Part shown: positions 53,959-63,112 of the stretch, piece by piece
Numbering within the stretch: position 1 is the first letter of the stretch
Layout: each line of letters starts with the position of its first letter
Assembly (NCBI GenBank): GCA_963422275.1
Contig: OY729418.1
Location: 372,001 to 436,000, forward strand
DNA: 64,000 nucleotides
From: G963422275 sp963422275
GTDB taxonomy: Bacteria > Pseudomonadota > Alphaproteobacteria > Rhodobacterales > Rhodobacteraceae
Direction: 5' to 3'
Program-made: the position numbers and the translations under genes
The notes under the pieces: generated by a model
Seen by the model: only the letters and a program-made list of their open reading frames with translations
Database searches by the model: none
What the model was told of the DNA's origin: nothing

Positions 53959-55188
53959 TTACGTTGCAATCATGCTTCCGGCACCACCTTCTCGCGCCGG
54001 TGGGTGACTGTCACGAGCCAAACAGCCATCTCCACACGCAACGGACAGCAGAGCGTTCCTGTCAAGGGAAAAGCTCGACTCGATCCAGAGCACCTCCAAT
54101 CCCGCAAGCATTCGCCCAAGATCCGAACCGGAAAAATCCGATGTCAGGTCCTTTGCCGCAACCGGGAACTTCCGCCGAGCGGCGTTCGCAGCAATGGCTT
54201 GAAAGTCAGATTCCAGTTCCACTCCGCGCTCGGCGCCCCTGAGAAGCATCGCGTCCACAGCCAAGCGCTCGCCCAGTCTGTAACCCAGCGTCGAGGGAGT
54301 CTCGCTGCCGGATTTTGCCCTGAACAAAGTCTCGACACGCCTTGCGATTTTTCGGCTCAATCGAACGGACTTGGCCATGTCGCCCCCACCAAGCAACGCC
54401 AGCCGTCGCAATGCGTCGGGATCGATGCCAAGTTTGCTCTCAATCCTTTCCAGGATCGGGAGGGCATTGGCCGTTGATCCCGGCAGGATCCTTTCCAGAA
54501 GTCCGACCTTCTCCATTGGCAGAACGCCGCGGGAGGATTCACGAGCGTCAAGCATCCGAAGCAATTCCTGGCCAATGCGCTCGCGTGACAACCGACCCAC
54601 CCCGTCCACCATTGAACGAACGGCCGCCAGACCGTCGCCGTCAAGCTCCACGCCATCCCCTCCGTAGTGAATGTGAAATCTGAAGAACCTCAGCATCCGC
54701 AGGCAGTCTTCCCTGAGTCGATCGCTGGGCTCGCCAATGAATCGCACTCGCCCGGCCAGCAGATCGCCCATGCCGTCAAGCGGATCGATGATCTCGCCCT
54801 CCGGAGTGGAATAAATCGCGTTCATGGTGAAATCGCGTCGTGCAGCGTCCTCCGAAATGTCATCGGAAAACGCGATGGACGGATGCCTTCCATCGGAATC
54901 CAGGTCCCTTCGAAAGCTCGTAACCGTGAATTGGTTGCACGATGCGAACACCGAAATTGATCCGTACTTCACGCCTGTCGGAACAGTGCGCAACCCGGCC
55001 GCAGCAGCAGTTCCAAGGATCTCGCCAGCATCTGCGGTGGTCGCCAGGTCCACGTCGGCAATTGGCCGGCCCAGTATCGAATCCCGAACGCAGCCTCCGA
55101 CCAAGAACACGTCGTGTCCAGCGTCCTCCAGGACGCCGCAAATTTCTCGCCATCCTGCGGGAATCGTCGTGTCGAGGTCGATCCTCAT
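53959..55188 (-). CDS. cca: CCA tRNA nucleotidyltransferase
   Basis: Class II nucleotidyltransferase that adds or repairs the tRNA 3' CCA end. LVGGCVRDSILGRPIADVDLATT contains the substrate-binding loop and the metal Asp pair. ARRDFTMNAIY and DPLDGMGDLLAGRVRFIG with RLREDCLRMLRFFRF complete the catalytic and nucleotide-selecting motifs. The ATG at 55188 overlaps the stop of the NUDIX gene. The longer frame to 55242 would overlap that gene by 58 bp. Length 409 is normal for alphaproteobacteria. Confidence 0.93.
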   Translation of the reverse strand: MRIDLDTTIPAGWREICGVLEDAGHDVFLVGGCVRDSILGRPIADVDLATTADAGEILGTAAAAGLRTVPTGVKYGSISVFASCNQFTVTSFRRDLDSDGRHPSIAFSDDISEDAARRDFTMNAIYSTPEGEIIDPLDGMGDLLAGRVRFIGEPSDRLREDCLRMLRFFRFHIHYGGDGVELDGDGLAAVRSMVDGVGRLSRERIGQELLRMLDARESSRGVLPMEKVGLLERILPGSTANALPILERIESKLGIDPDALRRLALLGGGDMAKSVRLSRKIARRVETLFRAKSGSETPSTLGYRLGERLAVDAMLLRGAERGVELESDFQAIAANAARRKFPVAAKDLTSDFSGSDLGRMLAGLEVLWIESSFSLDRNALLSVACGDGCLARDSHPPAREGGAGSMIAT

Positions 55189-55784
55189 TGCGATTGAAGT
55201 CTTCTGGCGAGCTCCAGAAGGATTCTGGCCGTCGCGCCCCAAATGTAATGCCGGCCATACGGAACCGCGTAATACTTCCGAATTTCGCCTTTCCAGACGC
55301 GCGATTCCTCTCGGTAGTTGCGCGTGTCCATCAGAAAATCGAACGGAACCTCGAACAGCTCTTCGACTTCATCTTCCCTTGGACTTGGCGCGAACGGCCT
55401 TTTCACGAGGCCGACAATCGGCGTGATCAGAAAACCGGTGACGGTTAGATGGCTGGAACCCCATCCAAGCACCTCGACATCGGACGGATCAAGCCCGATT
55501 TCCTCCTGAGCCTCCCTCAGCGCCGTCTCCTCGGGCCCGGCATCGTTTTCCTCCGCCCTACCCCCCGGAAACGCGATCTGACCTGCGTGAACTTGGAGGC
55601 CTGGCGACCTTCTCGTCAGAATGACGTTCAGCCTGCCGTCCCGATTCGTGATCGGAACAAGAACGCTTGCCGCCGAAATATCTCTGTCGGAAGGCGAAGG
55701 CCCATGTACAATCAAGTCGAAGTCCGATGAGGTCTGGCCGGGCTTTCCCAAGACGCGTCTGATCGCTTCCAGCCGTTCAGCCAT
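55185..55784 (-). CDS. CoA-pyrophosphatase-type NUDIX hydrolase
   Basis: A 199-residue NUDIX protein. The box GRAEENDAGPEETALREAQE with EEIGLDP is complete, and the preceding LTRRSPGLQVHAGQIAFPGG matches the CoA-diphosphatase (NudL-type) signature. Likely role is hydrolysis of CoA or acyl-CoA to phosphopantetheine products. The ATG at 55784 overlaps the end of hslO by 8 bp, and the gene overlaps cca, so hslO-nudL-cca form a tight operon. Confidence 0.9.
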   Translation of the reverse strand: MAERLEAIRRVLGKPGQTSSDFDLIVHGPSPSDRDISAASVLVPITNRDGRLNVILTRRSPGLQVHAGQIAFPGGRAEENDAGPEETALREAQEEIGLDPSDVEVLGWGSSHLTVTGFLITPIVGLVKRPFAPSPREDEVEELFEVPFDFLMDTRNYREESRVWKGEIRKYYAVPYGRHYIWGATARILLELARRLQSQ

Positions 55785-56781
55785 CGCCGCTGCCGAAACC
55801 GGCTGTCGCCTCAAAGCCCAACTCCCCCGGATTGAACTCGTAATGCGCACCGCAGAACTGGCAGTCTGCAGTCACCAATCCTTCAACGGTAGTCATCGTT
55901 GCAATGTCCTTCGCCGAGTAGATCGAAAGACCTTGCCTGACTTTGTCTGCGGAGCAAGTGCATCCAAATTTGAGCGGTTGCCGATCATAAGCGCGAGGCT
56001 TCTCCTCGTGGAACAGCCGAAACAGAAGGCTCGCAAGCGAAACGCTGTCATCTGTCAGTTCCACGTCATTGGCCGTGTCCAGGAGAGCGCAAGCCCGGCT
56101 CCAATTCTCCATGTCCGAGTCACCTTGAATTTTGCCCAACTCGTTGACGCCACCGGATCCGTTGATTCTGCCGGCCATTGCGGGCGGCGACGGTTTTGGC
56201 ATGTGCTGAATCATGACTCCCCCTGCTCGCCAGCACCCCGAACTGCCTTCACTGGATCTCTGTGTCGCGGCAAGGACAAATCTGGTCGGAAGCTGCTCGG
56301 AATGCATGAAGTATGCCTCCGCGCACTCTGAAAGGCCCCTCCCCTCGAGCGGAACCAGACCTTGATAGGGCTCTTTTCCGTCGCCGCGGTCCACGAGCAC
56401 GGCAAAATAGCCGTTGCCGAACATTAAATCAGGTTTGTTCCAATGTCCCAGTCTTTCAGCGTCGAAACTTGCAAACGAACGAATTCTTGCATGACCGGCG
56501 GCGCGTTCCGGCGCAATGTAGTCCGAGTTGACCAACCGCACTGGACCATCACCTCTAACTTGCAGCGACAGCTTCCATTTTACGTTGATGATCTGTCCTA
56601 TGAGCGCCGCAAGCAAGACCGTTTCTGCCACGGCCGACTCTACCTCTGAGGGATAGGCCCAGCGTCCGAAGATCTCGTCCAGAAGCCTGCCAAGGCGGGC
56701 TGCACGCCCCCTGATCCCGGCTTCAGCAAGATGGAAGGGCAGAACGAAATCAATGTGCTCTTCCCTGTTTTCGTGTTGCAT
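55777..56781 (-). CDS. hslO: redox-regulated chaperone Hsp33
   Basis: A 334-residue cytoplasmic holdase switched on by oxidation. The substrate-binding N-terminal domain includes FVLPFHLAEAGIRGR and GNGYFAVLVDRGDGKEPYQGLVPL. The zinc switch near the C-terminus has CTCS and CQFC, the four Cys that bind zinc when reduced. The ATG at 56781 is chosen, and the frame to 57069 is an arginine-rich shadow of the divergent NUDIX gene. It is the first gene of the hslO-NUDIX-cca operon. Confidence 0.93.
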   Translation of the reverse strand: MQHENREEHIDFVLPFHLAEAGIRGRAARLGRLLDEIFGRWAYPSEVESAVAETVLLAALIGQIINVKWKLSLQVRGDGPVRLVNSDYIAPERAAGHARIRSFASFDAERLGHWNKPDLMFGNGYFAVLVDRGDGKEPYQGLVPLEGRGLSECAEAYFMHSEQLPTRFVLAATQRSSEGSSGCWRAGGVMIQHMPKPSPPAMAGRINGSGGVNELGKIQGDSDMENWSRACALLDTANDVELTDDSVSLASLLFRLFHEEKPRAYDRQPLKFGCTCSADKVRQGLSIYSAKDIATMTTVEGLVTADCQFCGAHYEFNPGELGFEATAGFGSGDG

Positions 56782-56855
56782 GTCTTGCAGTTTCCGTAGC
56801 GTTGCTAAATGAGATTGGGGATCTGCATCGAGATCTCGGCGTTGAGGGGCATAGC

Positions 56856-57338
56856 ATGATACCCAGGTTTGGTGAACCGGTGGCTGCGGGCATTCGATAC
56901 CGGGAACGGCAAGGCGCGTATGTTCTTCTTCTGCGCGACGGCCTTGTTCTGCTGACGCGGCAATCCGAGCCGAAGCCGGAATTCCAGTTGCCGGGCGGCG
57001 GGATCGACGCGGGCGAGACGCCGCTGCGCGCCTTGCACCGGGAAGCCCTAGAAGAGACTGGCTGGACAATTCGGGTCTTGCGCCAGATCGGAATCTATAG
57101 ACGGTTCACCTACATGCCAGAGTACGACATGTGGGCGAGAAAGACTTGCCGCGTTTATTTTGGCCGCCCCGTGATGCGTGTTGGGCTGCCAGGCGAGACT
57201 GGGCACACGGCCCATTGGGTTCCGCCGGAACTGGCCATTGAGCTGCTGGAGAGTTCTGGAGACAGTAGCATCGCTATCGAATTTCTCCAGAATTCCATGG
57301 CGTGGTACAGTAGCGGGTTTGCGTGCGGGATTTTATAG
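56856..57338 (+). CDS. NUDIX hydrolase
   Basis: A 160-residue NUDIX protein divergent from hslO. The box GGGIDAGETPLRALHREALE with EETGW is complete. The substrate-side loops (KTCRVYFGRPVMR, HTAHWVPPELAIELL) point to a generic nucleoside diphosphate-type hydrolase, possibly house-cleaning. The ATG at 56856 gives IPRFGEPVAAGIRYRER as the start, as in alphaproteobacterial relatives. Confidence 0.88.
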   Translation: MIPRFGEPVAAGIRYRERQGAYVLLLRDGLVLLTRQSEPKPEFQLPGGGIDAGETPLRALHREALEETGWTIRVLRQIGIYRRFTYMPEYDMWARKTCRVYFGRPVMRVGLPGETGHTAHWVPPELAIELLESSGDSSIAIEFLQNSMAWYSSGFACGIL

Positions 57339-57720
57339 TTGAAGGCTAAGCGCGACCGCCCTTTCGGCGAGATTTGGCTGAGATACCGGGCGCCCCTGCC
57401 TGGTACAGCCTGCATCGACTCGTCGGGGGCTGTTTCCGAATCCTGAAGCTAGGGAACCGGATCGTCAACGCCTTCGGCGGGCCTCCAGAACTCAGCAGGG
57501 AGGCCGCACAAAGCGCAGGCGAGACCCTTGCTGCAGCCAACTTTCCGCCAAGACGCGTTCTTCAGAAGCTTCAGGATGAATACGGATTGCATCACAGTTC
57601 AGTGCGACTAGTGGGCGCGGGCAGAACCGAGCCACTATCAGGGCGATATTGCAGAGGCGGGCAAAACAAAATAGTCCCTTCAACCTTGACGCGGACCCGG
57701 GATTGAACGGAGCATGCTGC
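57339..57720. other. gap upstream of argG
   Basis: About 380 bp. A plus-strand frame covers most of it but has no recognisable domain and no ribosome site. It presumably includes the argG promoter. Confidence 0.45.
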
Positions 57721-58944
57721 ATGGCGACCAGGACCAAAGTTGTACTAGCCTATTCGGGCGGCCTCGACACCTCAATCATCCTAAAATGGCTCCAGACCGA
57801 ATACGGCGCCGATGTTGTAACTTTTACCGCCGACCTCGGTCAAGGCGAAGAGCTTGAGCCTGCAAGACGGAAGGCTGAACTGCTTGGGGCGAGGGAAATC
57901 TACATCGAGGATTTGCGGGAGGAGTTCGTCCGGGACTTCGTCTTCCCGATGTTTCGGGCCAACGCTATTTACGAGGGGCAGTATCTGCTTGGGACATCGA
58001 TTGCCCGCCCGCTCATTTCGAAGCGGCTGATCGAGATCGCTGAAGAAACCGGAGCCGATGCCATCGCGCATGGCGCAACGGGCAAGGGCAACGATCAGGT
58101 GAGGTTCGAGCTTGCCGCCTACGCGTTGAACCCGGAGATCAAGGTAATCGCCCCTTGGCGGGAGTGGAATCTCACCAGCAGATCGAAGCTTATGGAGTTT
58201 GCGGAACTAAACCAGATACCGATCGCAAAGGACAAGCGCGGTGAAGCCCCCTTCTCGGTGGATGCAAATTTGCTTCACACGTCTTCCGAGGGAAAAGTCC
58301 TGGAAGACCCGGCTGAAGAGGCTCCGGATTTCGTTTACCAGCGTACGGCCAACCCGGAGGCGGCGCCAGACAAGCCAGAGTATGTCGTGGTCGGTTTCGA
58401 GAACGGCGATGCCGTGGAAGTTGACGGGAAATGCCTGTCTCCAGCATGTCTTCTGAGCCATCTGAACGATGTCGGTGGACGCCATGGCGTGGGCAGGCTG
58501 GACCTTGTCGAGAATCGCTTCGTCGGCATGAAATCCAGAGGAATATATGAAACCCCAGGCGGAACGATACTGCTGGAAGCGCACCGTGGAATCGAGCAGA
58601 TCACGCTTGATCGAGGCGCAGCCCACCTGAAGGACGAACTGATGCCGAGATACGCGGAGTTGATCTACAACGGCTTCTGGTTCAGCCCGGAGAGGGAGAT
58701 GCTCCAAGCTCTGATTGACGCAAGCCAGAAGCATGTTTCTGGAAAAGTGCGTCTGAAGCTCTACAAGGGCAGCGTCCGGACGGTGGGGCGTGAGTCCTCG
58801 AATTCGCTGTATTCCGAAAGGCATGTCACCTTCGAGGAAGACGAGGGCGCGTATAACCAAAAGGATGCCGCGGGCTTCATCAAGATCAGCGCGTTGCGCC
58901 TTCGCTTGCTTGAAATGCGAAACCGCAGTTCCGGTTTCGGGTAG
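57721..58944 (+). CDS. argG: argininosuccinate synthase
   Basis: A 407-residue ATP-dependent ligase that joins citrulline and aspartate in arginine synthesis. [18 protein letters not shown] is the PP-loop. [28 protein letters not shown] and [19 protein letters not shown] follow in canonical order, and the C-terminal multimerisation helix is complete ([14 protein letters not shown]). The ATG at 57721 starts at the family's usual position, and the frame continues to 57649 only as noise. Confidence 0.96.
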   Translation: MATRTKVVLAYSGGLDTSIILKWLQTEYGADVVTFTADLGQGEELEPARRKAELLGAREIYIEDLREEFVRDFVFPMFRANAIYEGQYLLGTSIARPLISKRLIEIAEETGADAIAHGATGKGNDQVRFELAAYALNPEIKVIAPWREWNLTSRSKLMEFAELNQIPIAKDKRGEAPFSVDANLLHTSSEGKVLEDPAEEAPDFVYQRTANPEAAPDKPEYVVVGFENGDAVEVDGKCLSPACLLSHLNDVGGRHGVGRLDLVENRFVGMKSRGIYETPGGTILLEAHRGIEQITLDRGAAHLKDELMPRYAELIYNGFWFSPEREMLQALIDASQKHVSGKVRLKLYKGSVRTVGRESSNSLYSERHVTFEEDEGAYNQKDAAGFIKISALRLRLLEMRNRSSGFG

Positions 58945-59321
58945 GCAATGCAGGCTTGAGTGAGTGTTCCAAGACGCACGGACGATCTTCAGTGCCAAGT
59001 CGATCATCTGGACACTGCTTCGCTTGTCGGAAAACAACAAACATTGGTTGCCGGCGGACGCACTCCCGCCGGCCGAGCGACGGGTTCCTAAAGCCTTAAA
59101 TGCGAGCGCTTCGTGCCGTAGCCAGCCATCATCAGCGCTGAACTCAATCGGGAACCCAACCCTAGCCTGACGGCAAACTGCCAGTAACGCTGGATATGTC
59201 ATCATGAATCCGACCACTCGCGCACCGTTGCCCAAATTGCGAGACAGCAAGGCCTTTGAGGTTGCAAATCTCTTCAACGTCCGCAATTTGCCGTCAATTA
59301 TATCAATGCTGGATGTTCGAA
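58945..59321. other. gap between argG and msrA
   Basis: About 375 bp with no supportable ORF. The msrA promoter should lie in the AT-richer stretch near 59280-59320. Confidence 0.45.
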
Positions 59322-59990
59322 ATGCGTAAATCGAGCTGGAAAATGCAATGGGCCAGCTTCTCGGTCGCTTCGTCCATCGCAATCGGAACGGCGCTCCTAG
59401 GGGTGTCAGGCGCAGCTTTCGCCTCCGATACCATGATTTTGGCAGGCGGATGCTTTTGGTGTGTTGAATCGGATTTCGACTCGGTCGATGGCGTCTTGGA
59501 AACCACGTCGGGATTTACGGGTGGCCACACGAAAAACCCGACCTACAAACAGGTGACTCGTGAAAACACGGGCCACCTTGAGGCAGTCGAGATTGTCTAC
59601 GACCCGAATACGGTTTCCTATCGGGAGTTGCTGGACAAATTCTGGCGCAGCATCGATCCGACAGACGACGGCGGTCAGTTCTGCGATCGGGGACACAGCT
59701 ACACGACGGCAGTATTCGTTTCTGACGATGAGCAGAGGCAGGTTGCGGAATCATCGAGAGAAGCTGCGCAAAGGGCGCTGGGGCAGACCATTGTCACCCC
59801 AATCCTTGATGCGCAGGAATTCTACGATGCCGACGATTTCCACCAAGGCTACTATGCAAGCAGTAAACATGTCCTGACGCGTTTTGGAATCGTCAGGAAA
59901 TCCGAAGCCTACAAGCGATACCGGAAGGGTTGCGGGCGCGATGCGAGAGTCAAGGAGATTTGGGGCGATCAAGCGGCCTTCGTCCACTAA
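59322..59990 (+). CDS. msrA: peptide-methionine (S)-S-oxide reductase, exported
   Basis: Repairs oxidised methionine in proteins. Catalytic Cys in AGGCFWCVESDF, followed by TSGFTGGHTKNPTY, GHLEAVEIVYDP and FWRSIDPTDDGGQFCDRGHSYTTAVF, all typical. The N-terminus from 59322 is a positively charged stretch plus a hydrophobic run ending GVSGAAFASD, a convincing signal peptide. This MsrA therefore works in the periplasm, which is less common than the cytoplasmic form. Translation could also begin at 59346. Confidence 0.92.
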   Translation: MRKSSWKMQWASFSVASSIAIGTALLGVSGAAFASDTMILAGGCFWCVESDFDSVDGVLETTSGFTGGHTKNPTYKQVTRENTGHLEAVEIVYDPNTVSYRELLDKFWRSIDPTDDGGQFCDRGHSYTTAVFVSDDEQRQVAESSREAAQRALGQTIVTPILDAQEFYDADDFHQGYYASSKHVLTRFGIVRKSEAYKRYRKGCGRDARVKEIWGDQAAFVH

Positions 59991-60127
59991 TCACCGCCAA
60001 AGCTCGCGGCTGGCGATAAGGCGGTTTCAAAGCCGCCGCGTGTCCGTGAAGTACACGGGGGCTTAATCTTTCCCGGCGATTTTCCTCCGTGCGCGGAAGG
60101 CGGAGCATTGCCGGCGAACTTGTCCCG

Positions 60128-60412
60128 TCAATACGGGTGGAGGTTGTTGATGAGAATAATCCGCACAACGTAGACGGCGACCAGAAGGATAAGTGGAGAA
60201 AGATCCAGCATCCCGACAGTCGGGACAAATTGACGGATTCGCGAGTAGAGCGGATCCAGAATTCTATCGAGGGCTTTCCAGATCTGGGCCACGATCGGCT
60301 GGTGGATGTTGAGCACGTTGAAGCTGATCAACCAGCTTATCAAAACGTGCGCCAAAACTATGTACATCAATATGTCCAAGGCGGACAGCAGTATCTGGAT
60401 CAGTGACGACAT
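60128..60412 (-). CDS. YggT-family membrane protein
   Basis: A 94-residue inner-membrane protein with two hydrophobic segments (IQILLSALDILMYIVLAHVLISWLI and LSPLILLVAVYVVRIILI). They flank a loop with FNVLNIHQPIVAQIWKALDRILDPLYSRIRQFVPTVG, the YggT signature. The family is linked to osmotic stress and cell-division-associated functions. The ATG at 60412 follows GGGAGGATCG. It is convergent with msrA. Confidence 0.92.
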   Translation of the reverse strand: MSSLIQILLSALDILMYIVLAHVLISWLISFNVLNIHQPIVAQIWKALDRILDPLYSRIRQFVPTVGMLDLSPLILLVAVYVVRIILINNLHPY

Positions 60413-60981
60413 CGATCCTCCCTTCCTCCCTTGAACCAATCAGTGATTTTTTACAGCAAATTGCATGAAATTTCAAGCGATGGATATCGTCGAAATGGAA
60501 ATATCAGGGTTGACCGCGCGCGGACTGAAAACCAATACGTTATGGGCTTCAGTCCGATATCCACTTCTTGCCCCTGCCTTTTGACTTCCGCGCCTTCGGG
60601 CGGTAGGTGAGCAAAGTCTTGGCCACCTGCCGTGGTGTCGCCCCTCGATAGTCCGCCGAACAAACCGGCTGCTTCTCCGTTTCGTCCTTCCGGCCATAGG
60701 CACTGCCAATAACGACGACTGCTTGATCTGGCGCCTGTGCTTTCTGCCGTTCGGTATCCACTCTTTGGCGAATCACATCCTGTACCTCGTTTGCGCAGTC
60801 CTATTGTTCTGACAGAGTCAGCTTGGGAACCTCCGAATATAGCCTGATCATGGGCGTGGCATTGTGCATCCGGCACGCGCCTGTCATTTTGCGCTGCAGC
60901 TTTTTTTTCGGGGGACCACGTCATGCGACATCTTTAACCAACGAGCCTTGCAAGCCTTGAACATGACCGCAAGGTTGCCGC
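60413..60981. other. decayed region; small ORF of unknown status
   Basis: About 570 bp. A minus-strand frame at 60549-60776 (75 codons, with GATPRQVAKTLLTYRP) looks protein-like but I do not recognise it. GGGAACCTCCGA at 60825-60836 resembles the IS5-type end sequence at 40484 and 42508, so part of this may be transposon debris. Confidence 0.4.
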
Positions 60982-61195
60982 TTGGCAGCGGTCATCTTGA
61001 ACATTCTCGTCGCGGATACCTCGGTCCTGATTGACCTCGAACGCGGATACCTTCTCGAGACAAGCATCGCACTGAAGTTCCGGTTCGCCGTGCCCGATCT
61101 GCTGTGCCGGCAGAAACTTGCCGAACATGAATCGATTCCCAGACTAGCCGCCCGTAAGGTTCGCGCTCTGCGGCTACACTCCCCCACCGAGGCGC
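60982..61195 (+). pseudogene. truncated PIN-domain (VapC-like) protein
   Basis: From a TTG at 60982 the frame reads ILNILVADTSVLIDLERGYLLE and FAVPDLLCRQKLAEHE, the first strand and acidic site of a PIN nuclease of the VADTSVLIDLERG type. Homology fades after about 60 codons, and the frame then runs antisense through the end of the NYN gene. No antitoxin gene is visible upstream. It is probably a dead remnant. Confidence 0.45.
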
Positions 61196-61202
61196 TCGTC
61201 AC

Positions 61203-61862
61203 TCATCTTCGCCAATGTTGGTTGAAAGCCACCCCGCGTTGCCAGCGCAAGGGCTTTCGTATGTTTGTGCCTGGAATCGGATCCGGCAGTTGCGACCTCT
61301 GCAAGGCGTTCGACCTTGTATGCCGGATAAAATCCGCATGAGCCATGAGTTGGCGCGAAGGCCTCCCCGTCCCGGGCGTCACCAGCCCAATCCGCTTGCC
61401 GTGGTGCTCCTTGACGAGGTGCATCGCCTCCACAAGGTCGCCATCGTTGCTGACAACGACCGCGCAATCATATACATCCAGCCACGCGTCGTTCAGCAGG
61501 TGCACCGCAAGATTCACGTCGGAACCCTTTTCCTCTGTCTTGATCACCTCTGCAGTACGCCGATTCCCGATCGGCTGAGCAAGGGGTGCCGACACCCTGT
61601 GGCTCAGGAAATGTCCGAAATACACATCGACTTCAGGCCGGTAATGTTGAAGTGCGCGGAGATAGACATCCTGCCGCTGCGATTTCGATTGGTCGGCGTG
61701 CGTCCCGGAGACACGAGCCGTGAAGTAATTAACTTTCAGGATGTCGTGATGCGCCTGCAGAACCCTCATGAACAGCGCAGGCAGGTCCAACCATTTCCAA
61801 GCCGTGCCTTTTAGTGCTCCGTAGTAGAGATTGAAACCGTCGACATAGACGTAGGTTCGCAT
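61203..61862 (-). CDS. NYN-domain (PIN-like) ribonuclease candidate
   Basis: A 219-residue protein with the NYN/LabA fold. TYVYVDGFNLYYGAL holds the first acidic site, EEKGSDVNLAVHLLNDA the middle, and VVVSNDGDLVEAMHLVKE the third. GKRIGLVTPG follows. The spacing matches metal-dependent PIN-like nucleases that act on RNA. It is preceded on the same strand by a sigma-70 promoter, two hairpins and a U-tract within 105 bp, so expression may be controlled by premature termination or its own mRNA leader. Target RNA unknown. Confidence 0.88.
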   Translation of the reverse strand: MRTYVYVDGFNLYYGALKGTAWKWLDLPALFMRVLQAHHDILKVNYFTARVSGTHADQSKSQRQDVYLRALQHYRPEVDVYFGHFLSHRVSAPLAQPIGNRRTAEVIKTEEKGSDVNLAVHLLNDAWLDVYDCAVVVSNDGDLVEAMHLVKEHHGKRIGLVTPGTGRPSRQLMAHADFIRHTRSNALQRSQLPDPIPGTNIRKPLRWQRGVAFNQHWRR

Positions 61863-61872
61863 CGCTCACCAT

Positions 61873-61932
61873 AAAAAAGCAGGGGCCTCCGAAGAGGCCC
61901 CGCGCCTTGCGATCGAAACCGCAAGGGGTATT
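61873..61932 (-). ncRNA. leader RNA with two hairpins and U-tract upstream of the NYN gene
   Basis: Downstream of the promoter, the transcript would form CCTTGCG...CGCAAGG (61905-61926, 7-bp stem) and then GGGGCCTC-TTCG-GAGGCCCC (61882-61901, 8-bp stem with a stable tetraloop), followed by a U-tract (61873-61878). That is a textbook intrinsic terminator, only about 10 nt before the NYN ATG. The RNA is therefore either a short independent transcript of about 60 nt or an attenuated leader. Confidence 0.6.
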
Positions 61933-61938
61933 GGCTGC

Positions 61939-61967
61939 AAGCTAGGCGTTTGAGCCGTCGATGTCAA
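61939..61967 (-). promoter_or_regulatory. sigma-70 promoter for the NYN leader
   Basis: On the minus strand, TTGACA (61967-61962) and TAGCTT (61944-61939) are separated by 17 bp. The -35 box is consensus. The predicted start near 61932 gives a leader of about 70 nt before the NYN ATG. The same -10 hexamer and spacing occur in front of petP. Confidence 0.6.
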
Positions 61968-62130
61968 GCCAAATGCCCACACGGACGAACTAGCTAGGCA
62001 CGGAATCACTTTGTAACTTGTCTACAGGTCCAAGTCACGGTCGCCTCCCTTTGGCGCACGCACCTGTTCCGCCATCCCGACCGGCCTGTCGTTTCTGCAT
62101 CCACGACATGGAATTGTTTTTATCATATAG

Positions 62131-62660
62131 TTGCAAGCGCTTGTCATGATGTTCGATTGAGGGAGAGACCGATGAATTTCTTCATGACGGTGGTGGACAA
62201 GCGTGTGAAACCCGACAGTGCACTGCGAAAGGTCGACGCCCCGATTGACTGGCAGCGCTTGGCGGCGCGCCGCATTTTCCGACCCTGTGGCTGGCTGCAC
62301 GGCACGAAGGGTGCTTGCCGACAAGGGGCTGTCAAGCACGGCCAACCGCACCTGCCCTGCCGAAGCGGGGGTCCAGTCGGGGATCATGTTTCAGGCTGTC
62401 CGGGGACATCTCCTGTCCCGGCACCGCGGCGGCGAGGTCTCGGTTTCATGGGTCTCTGGTCCGTGGAGGCGGAGACGGCCTTCAAGGCGATGGCACCGAC
62501 CCCGCCCGATGCGGCGCATTTAGGCCTAAAACTGTGCCTTTGGGCGTCAAGGCCGCTGCCGAAGGCTCCATAGTCATTGATCGGCGACCGCAAGCGCTCA
62601 GCTAGCTCCGGAAATCGCAATGCAGAAAGAAATGCCCGCTTTCGCAATAGCCTTGTCATG
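62131..62660 (-). repeat. dispersed element, copy 3 (continuous)
   Basis: The only uninterrupted copy of the element found in pieces at 1717-3830 and 4128-4395. One end holds GACAAGGCTATTGCGAAAGC at about 62640-62658. The other end, 62131-62180, shares GCAAGCGCTTGTCATGA and the TCGATTGAGGGAGAGAC block. On the plus strand an ATG at 62172 opens a frame (FFMTVVDKRVKPDSALRKVDAPIDWQRL) that resembles the N-terminus of IS5/IS1182-like transposases, after which the frame loses all similarity. The likely identity is a decayed IS carrying its end sequences. Confidence 0.6.
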
Positions 62661-63112
62661 CCGACTTCTTTAATCTTGCTTTGCAGGCACAGCGCATCAC
62701 GGGACCCAAAAGGAACGCCGAAACTATTGCGAGCGATTGCCATGATTCATTTGGTGCCATCCTGCTACCATTTACAGCGTTGACCGGGGTATTCTCTGGT
62801 TGCGGCTTGCGCGACCGCTCGCCCCCGAGCTGTCGACAACAAAAAACCTGGCGCAAGCAATTTTCTGTTGCACAGCCTAGGGAAAGGCAAACGGTTCTTG
62901 GGAATCAAACAGCAAGCAGATTGTTGAAAATTTCCATTGGAAACAGGGTTTTAATTGCAACCCGTGCATATCATCCACTTGGCACGCAGCTAGAGACTTC
63001 CACACCAGAATTGCTGGTTTTACCGGACTTGACACGCGATGCATGGTAACTTGGCGAAGCATGTGCTTCGCCTTGATATGGCGAGGCCTCAAGAAAATCA
63101 TGGCGGTTTGCA
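62661..63112. other. gap upstream of the transporter gene
   Basis: About 450 bp with no supportable ORF. Somewhat AT-rich in 62880-63060, where the transporter promoter may lie. Confidence 0.45.
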
